A DNA stretch of 64,000 nt from Cerrena zonata (lineage: Eukaryota > Basidiomycota > Agaricomycetes > Polyporales > Cerrenaceae): assembly GCA_038087015.1 (NCBI GenBank), contig JASBNA010000029.1, positions 434,001-498,000 of the forward strand, read 5' to 3'. Below the pieces are notes generated by a model. The model made no database searches. It was not told the DNA's origin and was given only the letters and a program-made list of their open reading frames with translations. Positions 48,231 through 61,702 of this stretch are shown piece by piece. How positions within the stretch are numbered: position 1 is the first letter of the stretch; every line of letters begins with the position of its first letter. Position numbers and translations under genes: made by a program.

Positions 48231-50931
48231 CTATTGGATCATACACATATTCCCCACGGCGAGTAACTCATGGCCATCCACATCATCCACATCCTCGTCG
48301 CCTTCAAAATAATGAGAATCAGCAAGTCGTCCTAAAAGGAAAAATTAAGTTTACCAACCATAAGTTAAATGCTATCCATCACCTACGTACGCCTAGGTAC
48401 TCCACCCACAGCCTTGAGCGTATCGCGCATGTACTTGGTATCGCTGACGGCACGTAAGCAGAAGAAAGTGCTGGTGCCGTTATTACTTTCGGAGAAGATG
48501 GCGATACGCTTCTCAAAGAATTCGTACGAGGGGACAGCGTCTACCAGGCACACCAGGCCATCATAGATGGAACCGTTATCCGGACCATTGAAGACGACCT
48601 TCTTCTGGAAATCTCTTGGGTGCATAGGGAGTGCATTGTCGTCCTTTGATAGACAAGGCGAAACGCGGAAGAGCTCGGCCAACTTCTCGGGGTGGTCTGT
48701 GAGCATGTAGTCGAACACCGAAGCCGCTCCTGTCGCCTCGTTCAGGTCGATCTCCTTCGAGAGTGAAACACGAAGACGTTTCAGATACGACTCATAGGAC
48801 TTCTGGAGTGCCGCGAAGTAAGATGAGGGGAATAGCTTCTGGGTGTGACTATCAGTGAATACGCCTCTAACAGCTAAGAGATGGAGCTCATAGTTAGACC
48901 AGTTAGGTATAATTAAAATTGTATGTCACTTACGCTCCATAACAATAGGCGCATTAGGACCAACGAGCATCGTAACAACGCTTTGTTTAGTGACTGCGAC
49001 CGTGATCACATTGCGCGCATCCCATGTGTTGCTCTCGACATGAGTAATCGCATCAAGGAGAAGAGCGGAAGAATCGCCATTGGAGATGTTAACCTCTATT
49101 TCCGACTGGCTGAGCAAGTGCACCAGATCCGCTGCATAGACGGGGATATTAGAGTTCTGCAAGTATATCATCACTTTTCCGACAGTCTGGACGTCGATTT
49201 CGTATGATCGGACCAATGAGGCAACAGCTATAGATTTGAATGCATGAGAAACAAATTTCCTGTTTCAAGGAAGTAATGATAGTTACCCTTCAATATGAGA
49301 CTGTTGTCATCACTGCCAGTTCGTTGGGATGATGCGATGGCACGAACACCAACATGTTGAACTCGGGATTCAGGGATGTTCATCAATTGGAGACTGGGGG
49401 GAATCGAAGCTTGAGTCTTCGTCCGGACGCCCTTGGATTCGATAGCGTCGATATCGAGTGTAAAATCTGGCTCAGGGATAACCTCAACGTTGAACACGGC
49501 ATCACGAAGAGCAGATTCCTCCGTATCATCAACAACCTCATCCTCCGGCGTCGCTTCGGCTTCGAAGCTTAAGGAGGGGAAAGGTGGAGCGCCGGGAACA
49601 TCTCCAATGTTATAGCGTCCGCTCTAAGAAAATAATGTTATCAGCAACTATTAGTAACTATAGACGTTAAACAAGCTCAAGCTCGTACCTCCTGGGACCA
49701 TGCATTGTTACCTCCCATGCAGTAAGGCAGATTAGCAATCCAACGATGAACCTCGGGATCCTTTCCGAGCTCAGGGTCGTTGAGAACAGCAAGACCAGCC
49801 GGGATGAAATCTTGCTCCTTTTGGCGGATCTTCTTAGTAACAGTATCTTTGGCTTGTTCGTATGTAAGTCCCTCGAAGTCTTGCAACATTCGAAGAACGT
49901 TAGTGTCATCCGACTGTGTCAGGTACTCCTTGGCGTATGAGAAAAGGTCGTTGGTCAAGCCAACATGGTCTGTCACGAGTTGTCAATCCCTGAGTAAATC
50001 AAGATACGAAAAGGTCAAGACGAACCTGAGACTATACCCTCCGCCTCTCGCATAAGAGGATGGTTGACTTGTTCATCAGTCAAGTTGATGTCAAGGCAGT
50101 ATCGGAAGTAAGCTAAAAGAGGCTCAGTCTAGTATCTTAGTTCTGTCAAGGATCTTCGACGAACCATTTGCAAAATACTGTACAGGAGTATGAATTAACG
50201 TCATGACAAGGCATATCAAATGGTCTAAACGTACCATGGCAATGTTAACACGGCGAGTAGCTAAATACTGGTCGAGGTTACGGAATGGCTCGTGGATGTT
50301 GGAGTCCCACCATTCGTGTGTACATTGGGTTAGTTGGCGGAAGGTGCGCGGGTGGGATGTCTCTTTGATGGCCCGGAAGACAATGTCATGGCAGATCTCA
50401 GCTCTGTCTTCGGGGTGAAGAGGCTAGAAGAAAACAGTCTAGGTTAGTCGTGTATTATGTTACAATGAACATGCCCACTTACGCCCTCGCCAGTGGCGGC
50501 TTTCTTGAAGCCGGGAATGCGATCAAGCATCTTTCCACTGTCGATATAGTCATCGGCAAGGAAGAAGATTCCAGCAATACGACCGCCCCAGACCATACGG
50601 TCAAAGTCGGATGCCGGAGCACCTGCAAGGGTACATTGTCAACATCGTCAGTATACAACATCGTTTCATGAGCTTACACCAGGTACTGAATCCGGCTAGA
50701 TTCATGAATGGGATACGGGCGCGTTTCTTCTCGCTAGAGAACGGCCAGTGCTTCATGAGCCACTCATCATGAAGGCGATAGAGTTCTGGATAACGTCCAG
50801 TCAATGACTGGACATGATGTGGGCATACTACACAGCATACCTTTCCATCTTGGATGATTACGAGCGGGTGGCCAAGGCTGGCCAGGGAGAGGAGGGAATG
50901 GTGCGACTTTGCCGATCTTGGTGGACGACAT
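48231..50931 (-). CDS. Terpene synthase (sesquiterpene cyclase-type) with a long uncharacterised C-terminal extension
   Basis: The N-terminal ~330 residues are a class I terpene synthase. Start MSSTKIGKVAPFPPLPG; helix 1 YRLHDEWLMKHWPF; the metal-binding aspartate motif in GIFFLADDYIDSGKML; the NSE/DTE motif NDLFSYAKE; and the terminal Arg-Tyr pair in AWSQESGRYN. Such enzymes cyclise farnesyl diphosphate; the product cannot be read. The frame does not stop where the family usually ends. It continues through an acidic linker and three further exons joined by canonical introns (49228-49286, one near 48880-48940, and 48332-48390) to a TAG at 48231. The extra ~390 residues (VRSYEIDVQTVGKVMIYLQN, YFAALQKSYESYLKRLRVSL, FDYMLTDHPEKLAELFRV, AVPSYEFFEKRIAIFSES) match nothing I recognise. 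If intron 49228-49286 is retained, the frame ends at 49228. Confidence 0.8.
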
Positions 50932-53900
50932 GACACCTACGATGAATAGACTGATGGTACGACTGCTTTCGCTCCAGATACCAGCAGGGCTTTATGTCTA
51001 TCGCAGACGCCAAGCTATGCGACAAGTTCATATTCCAAATTAAGCAGGTATGAAAGCAGCACTGTTTCGGGGGTTGAAGGATATCGGTCCCAGGGTGGAA
51101 CGGCGGTTCCTTGTCAAGGCAACCGGACATGCGGTATAGAACCGTGAGTGACTCTTGAGCTAAGTTCACCAGGTAATCATGCTCGGATCTGCAGCCAGAG
51201 TCTGTTTTTGGAATACTTAGTTAGGACCGAAGTTTGAGGTTGAGCAACTTACCGATGGAAAAGTCTCTGATCTGAGATTGGGAATGCGCTCCAGAAACAT
51301 TGAAAATTAGATTATAGTTGTCAAAATAGACTAATGCTTCCCACTGCTTCTTTCCGCACAATCGGCCATGGCAGCATGCTTCTGCAATTCTATTCCCGTC
51401 CCCGATCCCGTGCAGTAGCCAGAGGCAGTGTGTGAATTAAGTCGGCATCCCGAAACCGATTCTAGACTAGGTAACTCTTTAAGAAACCAAAGGTCAGGAC
51501 CAGGATATGAGCGCGAGGTGCAAACGTCAATCCACAATATCCGAGTCTTGGCCAGTAGAGTCATGAAGATTATATCCCAGAAGGGCTATGCATATAGAAC
51601 GGCGTAAAGGAGGCCGATATTATTTGCAGATCCTCGGTGCGGCAAAATTTCGTGAATGAAGGCACAGTGCGATTGCGCAGGATTGACGGCCGGACGAATT
51701 ACATAGGTGCCAAGGTGTATTTGTGATGACAAGGTGACGATGGCCATCGACAAGTATCACATCCGTTCCAATTGGTTATCATGCCTTCATGCATGATATC
51801 TCACGGCCTCCGCAATTACCTAGAAAAATTGTGGAGACATTCTATCAAAACATGGGAGAGCAAGACGATGGCGTACATCTATCGCGTACCTCTCCAGACG
51901 TGTTGTTCAGCACTATGCCTTAGCGATCAATATGGATGCTACTGGATGCCCGTCTTCCGGTGGCATATTTGCAATGCGAGCAATATCACCAATCACCGGA
52001 ACGCTCTTGACATGAATAATACACTGTGGGGGAGTTGTAACTGAATGCCTTGAAACTTCTGGCTGCAATAGGAATGCTGTCCCATGCGCAGAACCCGGAG
52101 AATTGTCTATCAATATTCGAGATTCTACTCGGCGGCATGACAGTCGCGCAGCGATAGCACATTCCGATAAATTCCCATTACCCTCTGTGATCATCAAATG
52201 GGGACCAACGATATATTTGTTACTTCGAGTTCGCCCTAGTACAGGGACTCGGAAGGGTTTATCGTTTAGCATTGGGGCCCAGTTCGAAGTTCACCGTCAT
52301 CAGTGTGGTCATCGACGGGAAGGTTGCTATTGACCGGCAAGATCTATGACAGCCTGGTTGAGAATGCGAGTTCCATTGAATCACCCAAATGTGTGGATAC
52401 ATAGACGGTTGGACCGGTTCTGGTAGGGCGGTCGGCTGATGGTCAAGATTCAAGCTCGAGAGGCGACAGTTCAGGGGCGCCACAAGGATCGTGTGGCCCC
52501 CGGAAACCCTTGTGCATGTCATAAATATTATAACTCAAGAAATGATTCCGCCGGTCAACTAAATGTTTATTGAGAGATTCAGATAAGCGCTCACTCTTTG
52601 GCGATCTCCGATGAGCGCCTGTCTTTCAAGTTACGATTTCCGTCCCTCATCGTCCGGCTTACCCAACATTTCTGATGTCCACCATCAATGAGCCTGCACA
52701 AGATGAAAGGCGAATGACACGCTAATGATATTGGCGTTATTATTACCACATTGGAGATTGTTGTTGGTGGCTAGGTGGTGGCTACACCTGGGTGTAAGTT
52801 CCTCCTGCGGATTGATACGTTCTATAGGCTGTACTTTGTGACAATAGTCTTCCAAGTATGACGGAGACGACCAACCATGCGTGCATATTACATGAAGCTG
52901 TCAGGTGAGCCTTGGAAATTGAAATCAACAATAGCTCCACAACTTCCCAAAAAGAACTCTCTGTCAGTGGGCAAGTAGCAAGGAGTGGAAGATGAAAAGC
53001 ATGTAGTTCTCCATTGCTGCCAGTGATCATGGAGTTAGAGCTCGCCGCACTCAGCCAAACGTGCGATATCTGTTCCGTCTCCCTGCAAGATGTAAAACCA
53101 CTTTCTCTCACTGTCATGATAGGAATTACAGATCACAAAAACTTGTTCTTCGTTGCTTGTTCGATACGAGTTCCTGATGTTGGTTTCCACGCCATTCAAC
53201 GGTTCAACCCTTTTTATTTTCACTGACGTATCCGGGATGTACCGAATGCACAGGCTATTTTCTCTAGGTTCTCAGTGAAAAAAATGCTTTGAACCCTGAC
53301 CGTGTCCAAGCTTCGCAGTCTAGTCCTCTTCTACGTTCGGCGGAGACCAGAGCTTGCATTCGACACTGGCCAGCATGTCATGTGTGATATTTTCAAGTCT
53401 AGAACGATGCACAATGTGAAAAGGTCAGAGAAAGCTTGACTTAGTATTTTCTAAGTATGTATGACCATCCCTGAGTTTATTATTCACTAATACGGACAAA
53501 AAGTTGGTCGTAGAAGAAATCCAATCATAATACAACTGCAGACGGTATCATCCACTATGTCAAGCCTCATGAAATATATGGTACTGCCATTCGGTACGTA
53601 GTGTTTGGCATATCTACGTAGATTGTTGAAGTGACCCTAAGCTAATCGGACTATTGACCGCTGTCTCACTTTTCTACTAACCTTCCATATCAGGAATAAC
53701 ACGCCAGATTAGGTAACTACATTTCCAAATTCGTCAAGATGTTCAATCCAGCCGATGGTTGAACGAGGTTGTCCTCATTCGGTTTAACGCAAGTTAATCC
53801 TTTTAATTCATTAGCCATCATCAAGAAGTATTAATTTAGAACCAATGCAGGGCATGAAGAGAACAGAGGTAAGCATACTTCTTCGCCTCCATTGACTTGT

Positions 53901-55783
53901 CGTATCATTATCCCGCTCGGGGTTGACAACTTGGGGTCGGACACCTTGACGACGTTGTGGGTGCACATGGGCCCATATTGACCTTACATCTTCCATGACA
54001 CCGACTAAGGAAGCCCGGAGCCCTTAACGGGGACTGCGATCCCGATATGAATCAGCGTTAATGACAATCTCGCTCTCAAAGTGACACCTTCGATTTCCCG
54101 ACAAACTCGGGGTTTAATGCTTCCCAGCCTCGGGGACCTTTTCGCACCCGTCAGAAAGCGTCGATCGTCTTCGTCATCTTCTGCGGCAGTACATATACGT
54201 ACACATCTTTGCTTACTACTTTTTGGTTCTGCTTCTTTCGCAGATTGACTTTCACCGATTTCATGTAGTCGGTAACCGTCAAGTGGCACCCCGAAGTCTA
54301 TCTCAATTCTTGATGAACAGATTCTGGCATGCCTCCGTGACGTTGTTCATTCCCAATGCAATGGAAAAAATTAGCAGCAGACGAGCTTCTCTGTCGCGGC
54401 TTATCCAGATTATGTTGCCTGATCCTCTCCGCAAGACAAACATCCTTGAAATTGACGTGATCGATCGTGTCACATCCTTCCAGCCCACCGGGGAGTGAGA
54501 TCTACCGATTGCTCCAACCTCGACGTTGGTGCCTTCAAGATCATGCGACAAGGTATTCCACCAACTCGGCTCTTTGCCAACGAACTAAGGAGGATATATT
54601 TTCTATCACGCATTGTTTACTCTATCGGCTGCACTCTCTCGCCCCCGAAGTGAGCTTCGATGCTGATATATTTCTTTGTTTTTTTCAATCTAGAATAGCG
54701 CTATCAAGGACGGAGGTACGATAGGACATGCTACGTTTTTACGCCGCTCCATCCATATCCTAAGCCGAGTAACGATTTTCAGGGCCTACATCATCGCAGC
54801 TACACGGTAGTACAGTGGGTATCCGCAAGCTAGGTCCTTATTCCTCAATTGAGCATAACTTAAAGAACTCGCACAGACTCCCCGACCTCATCCCCGCATG
54901 CTTCTTCGTGGCACATGACACATCGTCCTTGTCATCGAGAGCTTCAGAGCGTTACGTAGCGGATTTGGTAAGGGTATTTTTACCCTCGTACTATCTTTAT
55001 CTCGGCCACATTGCTCACCGGTAGGGAAAAAATCGGCTATCGTTCAAGTTGAATCTACACACACTGTGGCGCATTGAGTGCAAGCTGGCTCGAGTTAAAG
55101 ATTCTGCATCAGAGCCTTGATCGAAACTTTACCGCGGCCTGTGCTTATTCTTGATGTAGCAGGTCACGTCGACTTTACCATCAAGGTTGATCCACGAGGT
55201 TTAGGATTCTATTCAATGCTAATACCTTATTCGGTACAATATAATAATTGAGTATTCTCAAGTGATCGGCGTATGGTGGTACGACGCAAGGTTGTACATC
55301 TACCAAAGGTATACCGAACAAGCTATCATCTCAACTGAAGATGAAATGAACGATGCATATTTTTTCACCTAACGCTTCCAACTGCATCGCAGGAGTTTCG
55401 AGTCACTGTCAACAAAAGGAATGGCAGACCCTCACGTGGGCAATTGCATAGCAATCAAGTCCGCAAACTAAACCTAAGCTTGTAAAGCGTTTGTTTCTTG
55501 GTCGTTTTACTCCCGCGAAGTAGTCACAAAGGTCCCAAATAGAGTTCGGTCAAACGGTTATAGTTTCATTCCGATAGTTAGGTTAGACTATTACACAAGA
55601 AGGCGGTAATGAGTGAGGGATAAGTAGGTCTAGTTACACATCGGGGACAACAATTTCCAACATCGCTATACTACGCGGAAAGATAGGTTAGAATAGATAC
55701 CAAGTGGATAAATACGGTGTGACTAAGGAGCGTCTCGAAAAAAGCGAAGGAGAAGAAAGAAGAGAAACGGTACAACAACTGCC
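50932..55783. other. Gene-poor 4.9 kb stretch upstream of the terpene synthase
   Basis: No gene can be supported. Many short open frames exist on both strands (for example minus-strand pieces around 51.9-52.5, 52.8-53.2 and 54.0-54.5 kb), but none shows a family motif, a start with a coherent exon series, or terminal repeats. The density of stops and scattered coding-like pieces would fit decayed genes or decayed transposon sequence. Promoter elements for the terpene synthase presumably lie at the left end. Confidence 0.5.
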
Positions 55784-58376
55784 TCACTTGTTTGCGGCCT
55801 TGATGAGATCAGCCCCCTTCTCTCCACTGCAGACAGCGAGCGTGCTTAGTAAATGTAATTGTAGACAATGAGGAGAAAGAACTTACATCATGTATGTCAA
55901 AGCCTGAGGGTGCCCTGAGAACTGTTGAGGCATGACCGAAAGATCAACGACACGGACATTGCTAGTACCGTAGACCTTCAAGGTGGGGTCGACGACGCCA
56001 CCATCAGACTTGGGCAACATCGAGCAAGTGCCAGTGGTGTGACTCTGTGACTGAATGTTGTTCTTGACGAAGGTGATCCATTGATCATCAGTCTGAACTT
56101 CGCTTCCGGGGAAGTTGAGCGAAGCGACGATGTTCTGGAAAGGTGTAGTCTGTATCCAAGTCGAGCGAACCCACTTAGCGATGCCAACGAGGACTTTCAA
56201 GTCTGTGAGAGATAAGTATTAGCTCGCGTCAATGTAAACGTAATTTAACAGCATACCGAAGTCGATATCGAAGTAGTTGGGGTCAATAGTAGGCTTAACG
56301 GTGGGATCAACTGAGTTGATGTGAGTGCTTCCCCTTGAGAAAGGTTGTTGCAACAAAGTCAAGACACTGATATATCCCTTGGAAGGGTCAGCGGTGTCGT
56401 CAGTGATCTTGACACCTTCAGTCAGAACCTCAACGACACTGTTGGCAGGGTCTTGCAGGAGCTTGATCTGAGCTGCTTGTTGCTTCTTCTGTCCGTTGGT
56501 GCGTGTACGGTTGGCGATCTGAGAGGCAGCACTGATCAAGAGGTTCTTCCAGTCGGGGATGAACCTCTGGAGGTTGACCATGGTAATAGCGGTGGAGACA
56601 TAACCGAGGGAACCGGTGGCGGGACGTTGTTGCCAAAGAGCAGCTTGTTGGTTGAAGAAGGTTTGGTTGGTCAGGAGGGGGTCCAAAGTTTGGGTGCCGT
56701 TCTTTACAACTACAACAAAACATGAGTTGTAAGCATTACAGCAATCATAACATTTTCCCAGTGAGCTTACCAAACGATTGGACAACGAAAAAATGTTCTT
56801 GCAAGTTTTCACCAACACCCGGAAGGTCGACAACAGACTTGATACCGAGACTGCCCAACCTGGTCTTGTCACCGACACCGCTTAACTCCAAAAGCTGGGG
56901 GCTTCCCACTGTACTTCCACTCAAGATGACTTCCCTCGAGGCAGAAACCGTGAACGCCGTCCCGTTGACAACAAAGGAGACTCCGGAAGCAGTGACAGTA
57001 CTTGGCTTGGCAGACGAGGTCGTATTGTCCTGACGAGTTGTTTTGCCGCTCGCCCAGTTGATCTTGGTTACCTGAGCGCCAGTAAGGACAAGGAGGTTAT
57101 TGCGGCCAGAGGCTTGAGCCACGTCAATATACTACGTAACAATGTCAGGAACAAGCGAATATGAATGAGATATTTCAAAATTGAGGCGGATCAGGAACAG
57201 GAAAGAGACGCACACTTGTCGAAAATGCCCGAGCGCGAGTGTTGAAGTCAATGCTGGCCGAACCTTTCCAAGCACCGGTGGTTTGGCCAGCCATCTGGAA
57301 TGTAAAGTGAAACTTATGAGGAAATTATTCAAATTACAGAGCGCTTCGTGGGACGTACAGGTTCCTTGATTATTGGAATGCCCAATTCGAGCGCGGAGGG
57401 TTCCTGGGGCAACTCGGAGTCTGGGATGAAGTTAGGGAATACTGTGCTAAGGGGTCCGCCTGTTCCACGAGTGCTCGCGTCGAACGTTTGGTTCCACTTG
57501 GCCGCAAAAGTAGGATCAGGAGGAGTGAAGCTAGAAGTTAATTAAATTAGCATGATTGATGCCAAATTAAGCAAAGGAGCGGGGGAACGTACTTTTCTGG
57601 TTTCTTCATGTAGGGGAAGAGGTCAGTAAAGTCCCATCCTGGGTTTCCCAAATTTGCAATGTCTATAAAAACAAATGTTCAAAATTAGCTGAGACACGAA
57701 CAACGCTACGAGTAACCTACTGTCGTATTCCACCTTAGAGGACCGATCCCAGATCATGGCATTGATCGCCGAACAGCCGCCAAGGACCTTACCACTACGA
57801 TGTGGCGTTTATCTTAACTTTTATTCCTGCCTAGAAGGCACGAAAATGACTTACCGAATAAAGGGGAGTACTTTATTGTTCGAGTTCTTCTGCGGTACAG
57901 TCGTGTATAACTATTGATTAGAAAATACGTAAGTCTTTAGTTTAGAAATATCGAAAGTAAGTACGTACCCAGTCGAAATCGGGGTCACCAACTGTGGAAC
58001 CCACTTCAGCTGGGATCTGTACCCTCGGATCACTGGAATGATCATCTCCTGCCTCAAGGACGACAACTTTCTTGGTAGCGTCCTCTGCTAAACGTGCAGC
58101 AACAACTAAGCCAGCTGTTCCACCACCTGTGAATCAATATAATCAGCATTGAGACACCCAGAGAAGAGGAACGAGCTACTCACCGACAACGACATAGTCA
58201 AAACTCTTGCCACTGATATCTGAGGCCTGAGTAGTGATTGCAGATGTACCTGCTGTAACCGCGAGTATACGGGCTTTCTGATTCTGGGGGAGGTCGTAGT
58301 GTGAGGGAAGTGTGATCGCAGAGGTGAATGAGATGAATGATAGTAGCAACGAAAATGTGGGGGAAAGGGATCGCAT
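55784..58376 (-). CDS. Secreted GMC oxidoreductase (aryl-alcohol oxidase / glucose oxidase-like)
   Basis: Signal peptide (SLSPTFSLLLSFISFTSAI), then the ADP-binding FDYVVVG-GGTAGLVVAARLAED split by an intron, VVLEAGDD, and the GMC signature region GKVLGGCSAINAMIW. Later blocks include VSASREVILSGSTVGSPQLLELSGVG and LPGVGENLQEHFF. The C-terminal catalytic pair is present: His in QSQSHTTGTCSMLP and His in PQQFSGHPQALTYM. About ten exons with short introns; stop at 55784-55786. Family members are extracellular FAD enzymes that oxidise alcohols or sugars and make hydrogen peroxide for lignocellulose decay; some act in terpenoid or pigment pathways. The exact substrate is open. The second GMC gene at 61703 has different active-site surroundings, so the two are not a recent duplicate pair. 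Confidence 0.92.
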
Positions 58377-59789
58377 CTTAGTAGAAAATAAAACTTAAAC
58401 TTGGAACTTTACAAGGATAAAAAGTGCAGATGCAAGCAGGAAGAAGTGATAGATAAACCCAATGCGATGTGCGCACAATGAGAAGCTGCGTTGCTCCCTG
58501 TATAAATACCGTTGCAGAAGGGCTAGAAACTTTGTTTCGAAGGCAAGACTAAGTCCAGAGCAGGTTGACACGAAACACAAAGCGAGGGAAGGCGGCGCAA
58601 ACCAAAGAGAGGCAAGAATAACTCGGCAAAACTAATGCAGAGCCCATATTATTCGGCACCAAGGTACAGGTCAGAATGACTGTGCTCCGACACACCGATA
58701 CTTGGAAAATGTTGTATGATGAGAGCGGGCAGGGGCCAGTGCAACGAATAATGTAGGATGATTGCCGTGCCTGATACTCAGGGGGTAGATTAAGACATGA
58801 CCCATCGCCATCGAGAGTAGGGCTGTGGGATTCAGATTTCAAAATGTGCGGAGTGACGTCCCGCCGTTGCAACATAACTCAAACAACTGAGGGCAGCTTG
58901 CGGGTGAATCCAGCTATTAGCGTCGCATCTGCCATGGGCTGTGTCGACCGAGGGCGATTGATGTCAAAAGCAGCCGATCTAGTGAGATCGATATACTTAG
59001 ATACTAGGGAGCTAGCCGAAACACCTAAGTTGCGGAAGGCTACGCGAGATGGCGTGTAGAAGTGCAGGTATCAATAATCTTGGACCCTTCAGGAGGCGAG
59101 GCAGAATTGACAACCCATCACGTCAAGGATTGTAACGATGAGAACGGAGTTGATCTGACTTGACCGATGCGCCACGGTTGAATCTGGATAGGACGATAGT
59201 AGACAGTTTAGCTTGAAAGACAACTCGGAATTTCTGACACGAAAAGGAAGAGTGCGACGACGGGCATTGCGTCGGGTTGCGAGTCCCAACACCCGCCACA
59301 GTGAGGCCACTGCGTGATAGTGGAAGATGTTAGGAAGATATTAGTTGTATATTTAGTCAGTGATCGTGCAGCTCGACTTTCTTAGTGCTATCATACAGCC
59401 CAAAATGGAAAGACGCTGGAAGGCAAGGACCCCAGAAGTAAAGTCGGGCAAGAACCCTACTGACCGAGCCCATCCCGCCGTGGTGGGAAATACAACACAA
59501 CAACACATCGCCCAAAGTGGAAATAAACGTTCCCAGCACCTTCCCTCTGCCTGCCAGAAACAAAAACTGACACAAGGCATAGGTGCTTCCGGGTGCTTCT
59601 CCCTTTGAGCGGAACTTCACCTGCCCCCAAGCGGTCCATGCACCAGTCATGTCCGTTCACAAAGTCCATTTTTCGGGGGAGAGCCTCGGGGAAGTTTCTA
59701 GTGCGCGACCGAAGTCCAGCGGCGCACAAAACCCCTCGCCACAGTAGCCAGCAACTTACTCACTCTCTTCGACGTCGACTGTAGTAACA
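58377..59789. other. Divergent promoter region of the GMC oxidoreductase and SDR genes
   Basis: 1.4 kb with short shadow frames only. A TATAAATA-like element near 58500-58507 could serve the GMC gene. No supportable gene. Confidence 0.5.
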
Positions 59790-61082
59790 ATGGGCTCTTC
59801 ATCGTCTCTTCTCAACCCCGACAAGGACCTCCTTGACCTCCATGGCAAGGTCGCAATGGTCACCGGTGGAAAGTACGTCTCTGGTTGCATTATTAGGCAA
59901 ATAATTTGTATTAATGTTCATTTATCGCCAGTGCCGGTATAGGTTACTGGACAGCAGCGCACCTGAGCAAACGCGGCGCAAAGGTTTACCTTGCTTGCCG
60001 TAACGAAAGTCGTGCTACAGGTGCCATTGCCAAAATCGAGGCTTGGAACACCAGCGAAGGTCGCGGTGCTGTCCTCTACCACCACTTGTCATTAGACAAC
60101 CCTCAGGAGGCAAAGAAGTCTGCTGAAGAGTTCCTTGCCAAGGAAACCAGGCTAGACATCCTCGGTATGTTTCGTCTCTTATTAGAGTTGGAGAATAGGC
60201 ACTGAGTTTCGAACCACGGGTTTTTAGTTAACAATGCCGGTCTTCTTGCTTCTCCATATGAGAAGACCAAAGACGGCATAGTCAATACCATGGTCGTCAA
60301 GTAAGCTTATTTACATTCTTACTCCTAATGACAATGGCTAATAGGCTATGTCTCGCACAGCCACTTGAGTCCATTCACTTTCACTCAAACGCTTTCTCCC
60401 CTCCTCGAAAAGACTGCGCAAGAGCCGGGAAGTGATGTCAGGATTGTCAATGTAATCATCTCAATATATCCCCGTTGAATCATTACTTATGGATCTATCT
60501 ATAGGTTTCATCGTTAATGCACAGTGCCATTCGCGCTGGCGAGACGAAATTCGACTCAATAGACTCTTTCAACGCCCAATACAAGGGTGCCTGGGTCCCT
60601 CCTGAGAACCTCAAGCGTTACGGTCTTACCAAACTCGCCAACATCCTCTGGACCAAAGAGCTTCAAAGGATATATGACGAGAAGAAGATCCCCATCACTG
60701 CTATCGCCATCCACCCTGGAGGTGTGCTTACTGGTAAGCACAACATTACACATCAGCATCCCGCGATCAAACTCTAACCTTGTCTCATCTAATACCTATA
60801 GATTCTGCCCTAGAAGGTCTCAAGAAGTCCGCTGTCCCCAAACTTCGCATTGCTATTTCTAGGCTCTTCGCTGACGAACCCGAACCCGGTTCATTCACAA
60901 CCTTGTTCGCCGCTGCGTCAATCGAAGTCTCGAAGGACAAGTCAAAGTACAAGGCTCAATACTTGGCTCCATATGGCAAGATCGTCGAACCAAGCAAGTT
61001 GGCTCGGGATCCCCAGTTGCGGACCAACCTTTGGGGAACGACGATCAAGGTCTTAAAGGAGATCTATGGTGTTGAATTTTGA
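59790..61082 (+). CDS. Short-chain dehydrogenase/reductase (retinol dehydrogenase / WW-oxidoreductase-like)
   Basis: Start MGSSSSLLNPDKDLLDLHGK, followed by the NAD(P)-binding VAMVTGGN-AGIGYWTAAHL (TGxxxGIG) split by an intron, VYLACRNESRA (Arg at the end of strand 2, favouring NADPH), LDILVNNAGLL (NNAG), and IVNVSSLMH with the catalytic Ser. The catalytic Tyr-x-x-x-Lys lies in RYGLTKLANILWTKEL, and IAIHPGGVLT follows. Five introns of 50-65 bases were traced; the C-terminus ends IKVLKEIYGVEF at 61082. The family reduces or oxidises small carbonyls, lipids and isoprenoids. It sits between two GMC oxidoreductase genes, so a shared pathway is possible but unproven. Confidence 0.93.
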
Positions 61083-61702
61083 GAGATTAGTCCTTCAGGA
61101 TGATGCTTGACGCCCTTGTTGTTTGTGTTCTCGCGAGTTTGTGATTCCGTCTCCGGATGGTCTGTCATTTGTGGTTCGGACTCCATATACCTTGTTACCT
61201 GCTAGTTTGTTACTCGTATTCTCTGTTGGACTACGCACACTCTATCTGCTAGATCCTCATGTTAGTTATGACTTGCTTTCATAAAATGCATCTTTGTTAG
61301 CAAACATACTCGTTTGAAATAAGTGAATCATGATTTGGCGTTGAGCGAGAAATAAACATATGATACGCACATCGGTATATCCTGCCTTCTATTTTTACCG
61401 TTGAAACGAGCTTAGCCATCATGGCGGCAAGTTTATGCTGATTCTCATCTTTTGAAGAGGGTTGGTAAGCACGCGAAACAAAGTATATGTCACGAACGTT
61501 TAGAAACCGACTCGGAGATATCATAACATGCAGCGGTACAGAACAACATAGCATTGAAGGATACGCCGATTAAATAACAAAACGAGTGTACAGAAGGCAC
61601 AATCAACGCCCATTACATACTAAGCCCAATAAGTAAGTCAGAAACAGCTAATCCTAACGAACGTTTATCAAATAAGAACAAAAACGCAAAAGTTCAATAT
61701 TA
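61083..61702. other. Intergenic, convergent 3' ends
   Basis: 3' flanks of the SDR and the second GMC gene; nothing else seen. Confidence 0.55.

Noticed and set aside
51913..53223. Series of minus-strand open frames that could be exons
   Set aside because: They could not be joined by canonical introns into one product and show no known motif; kept only as a gene-poor region.
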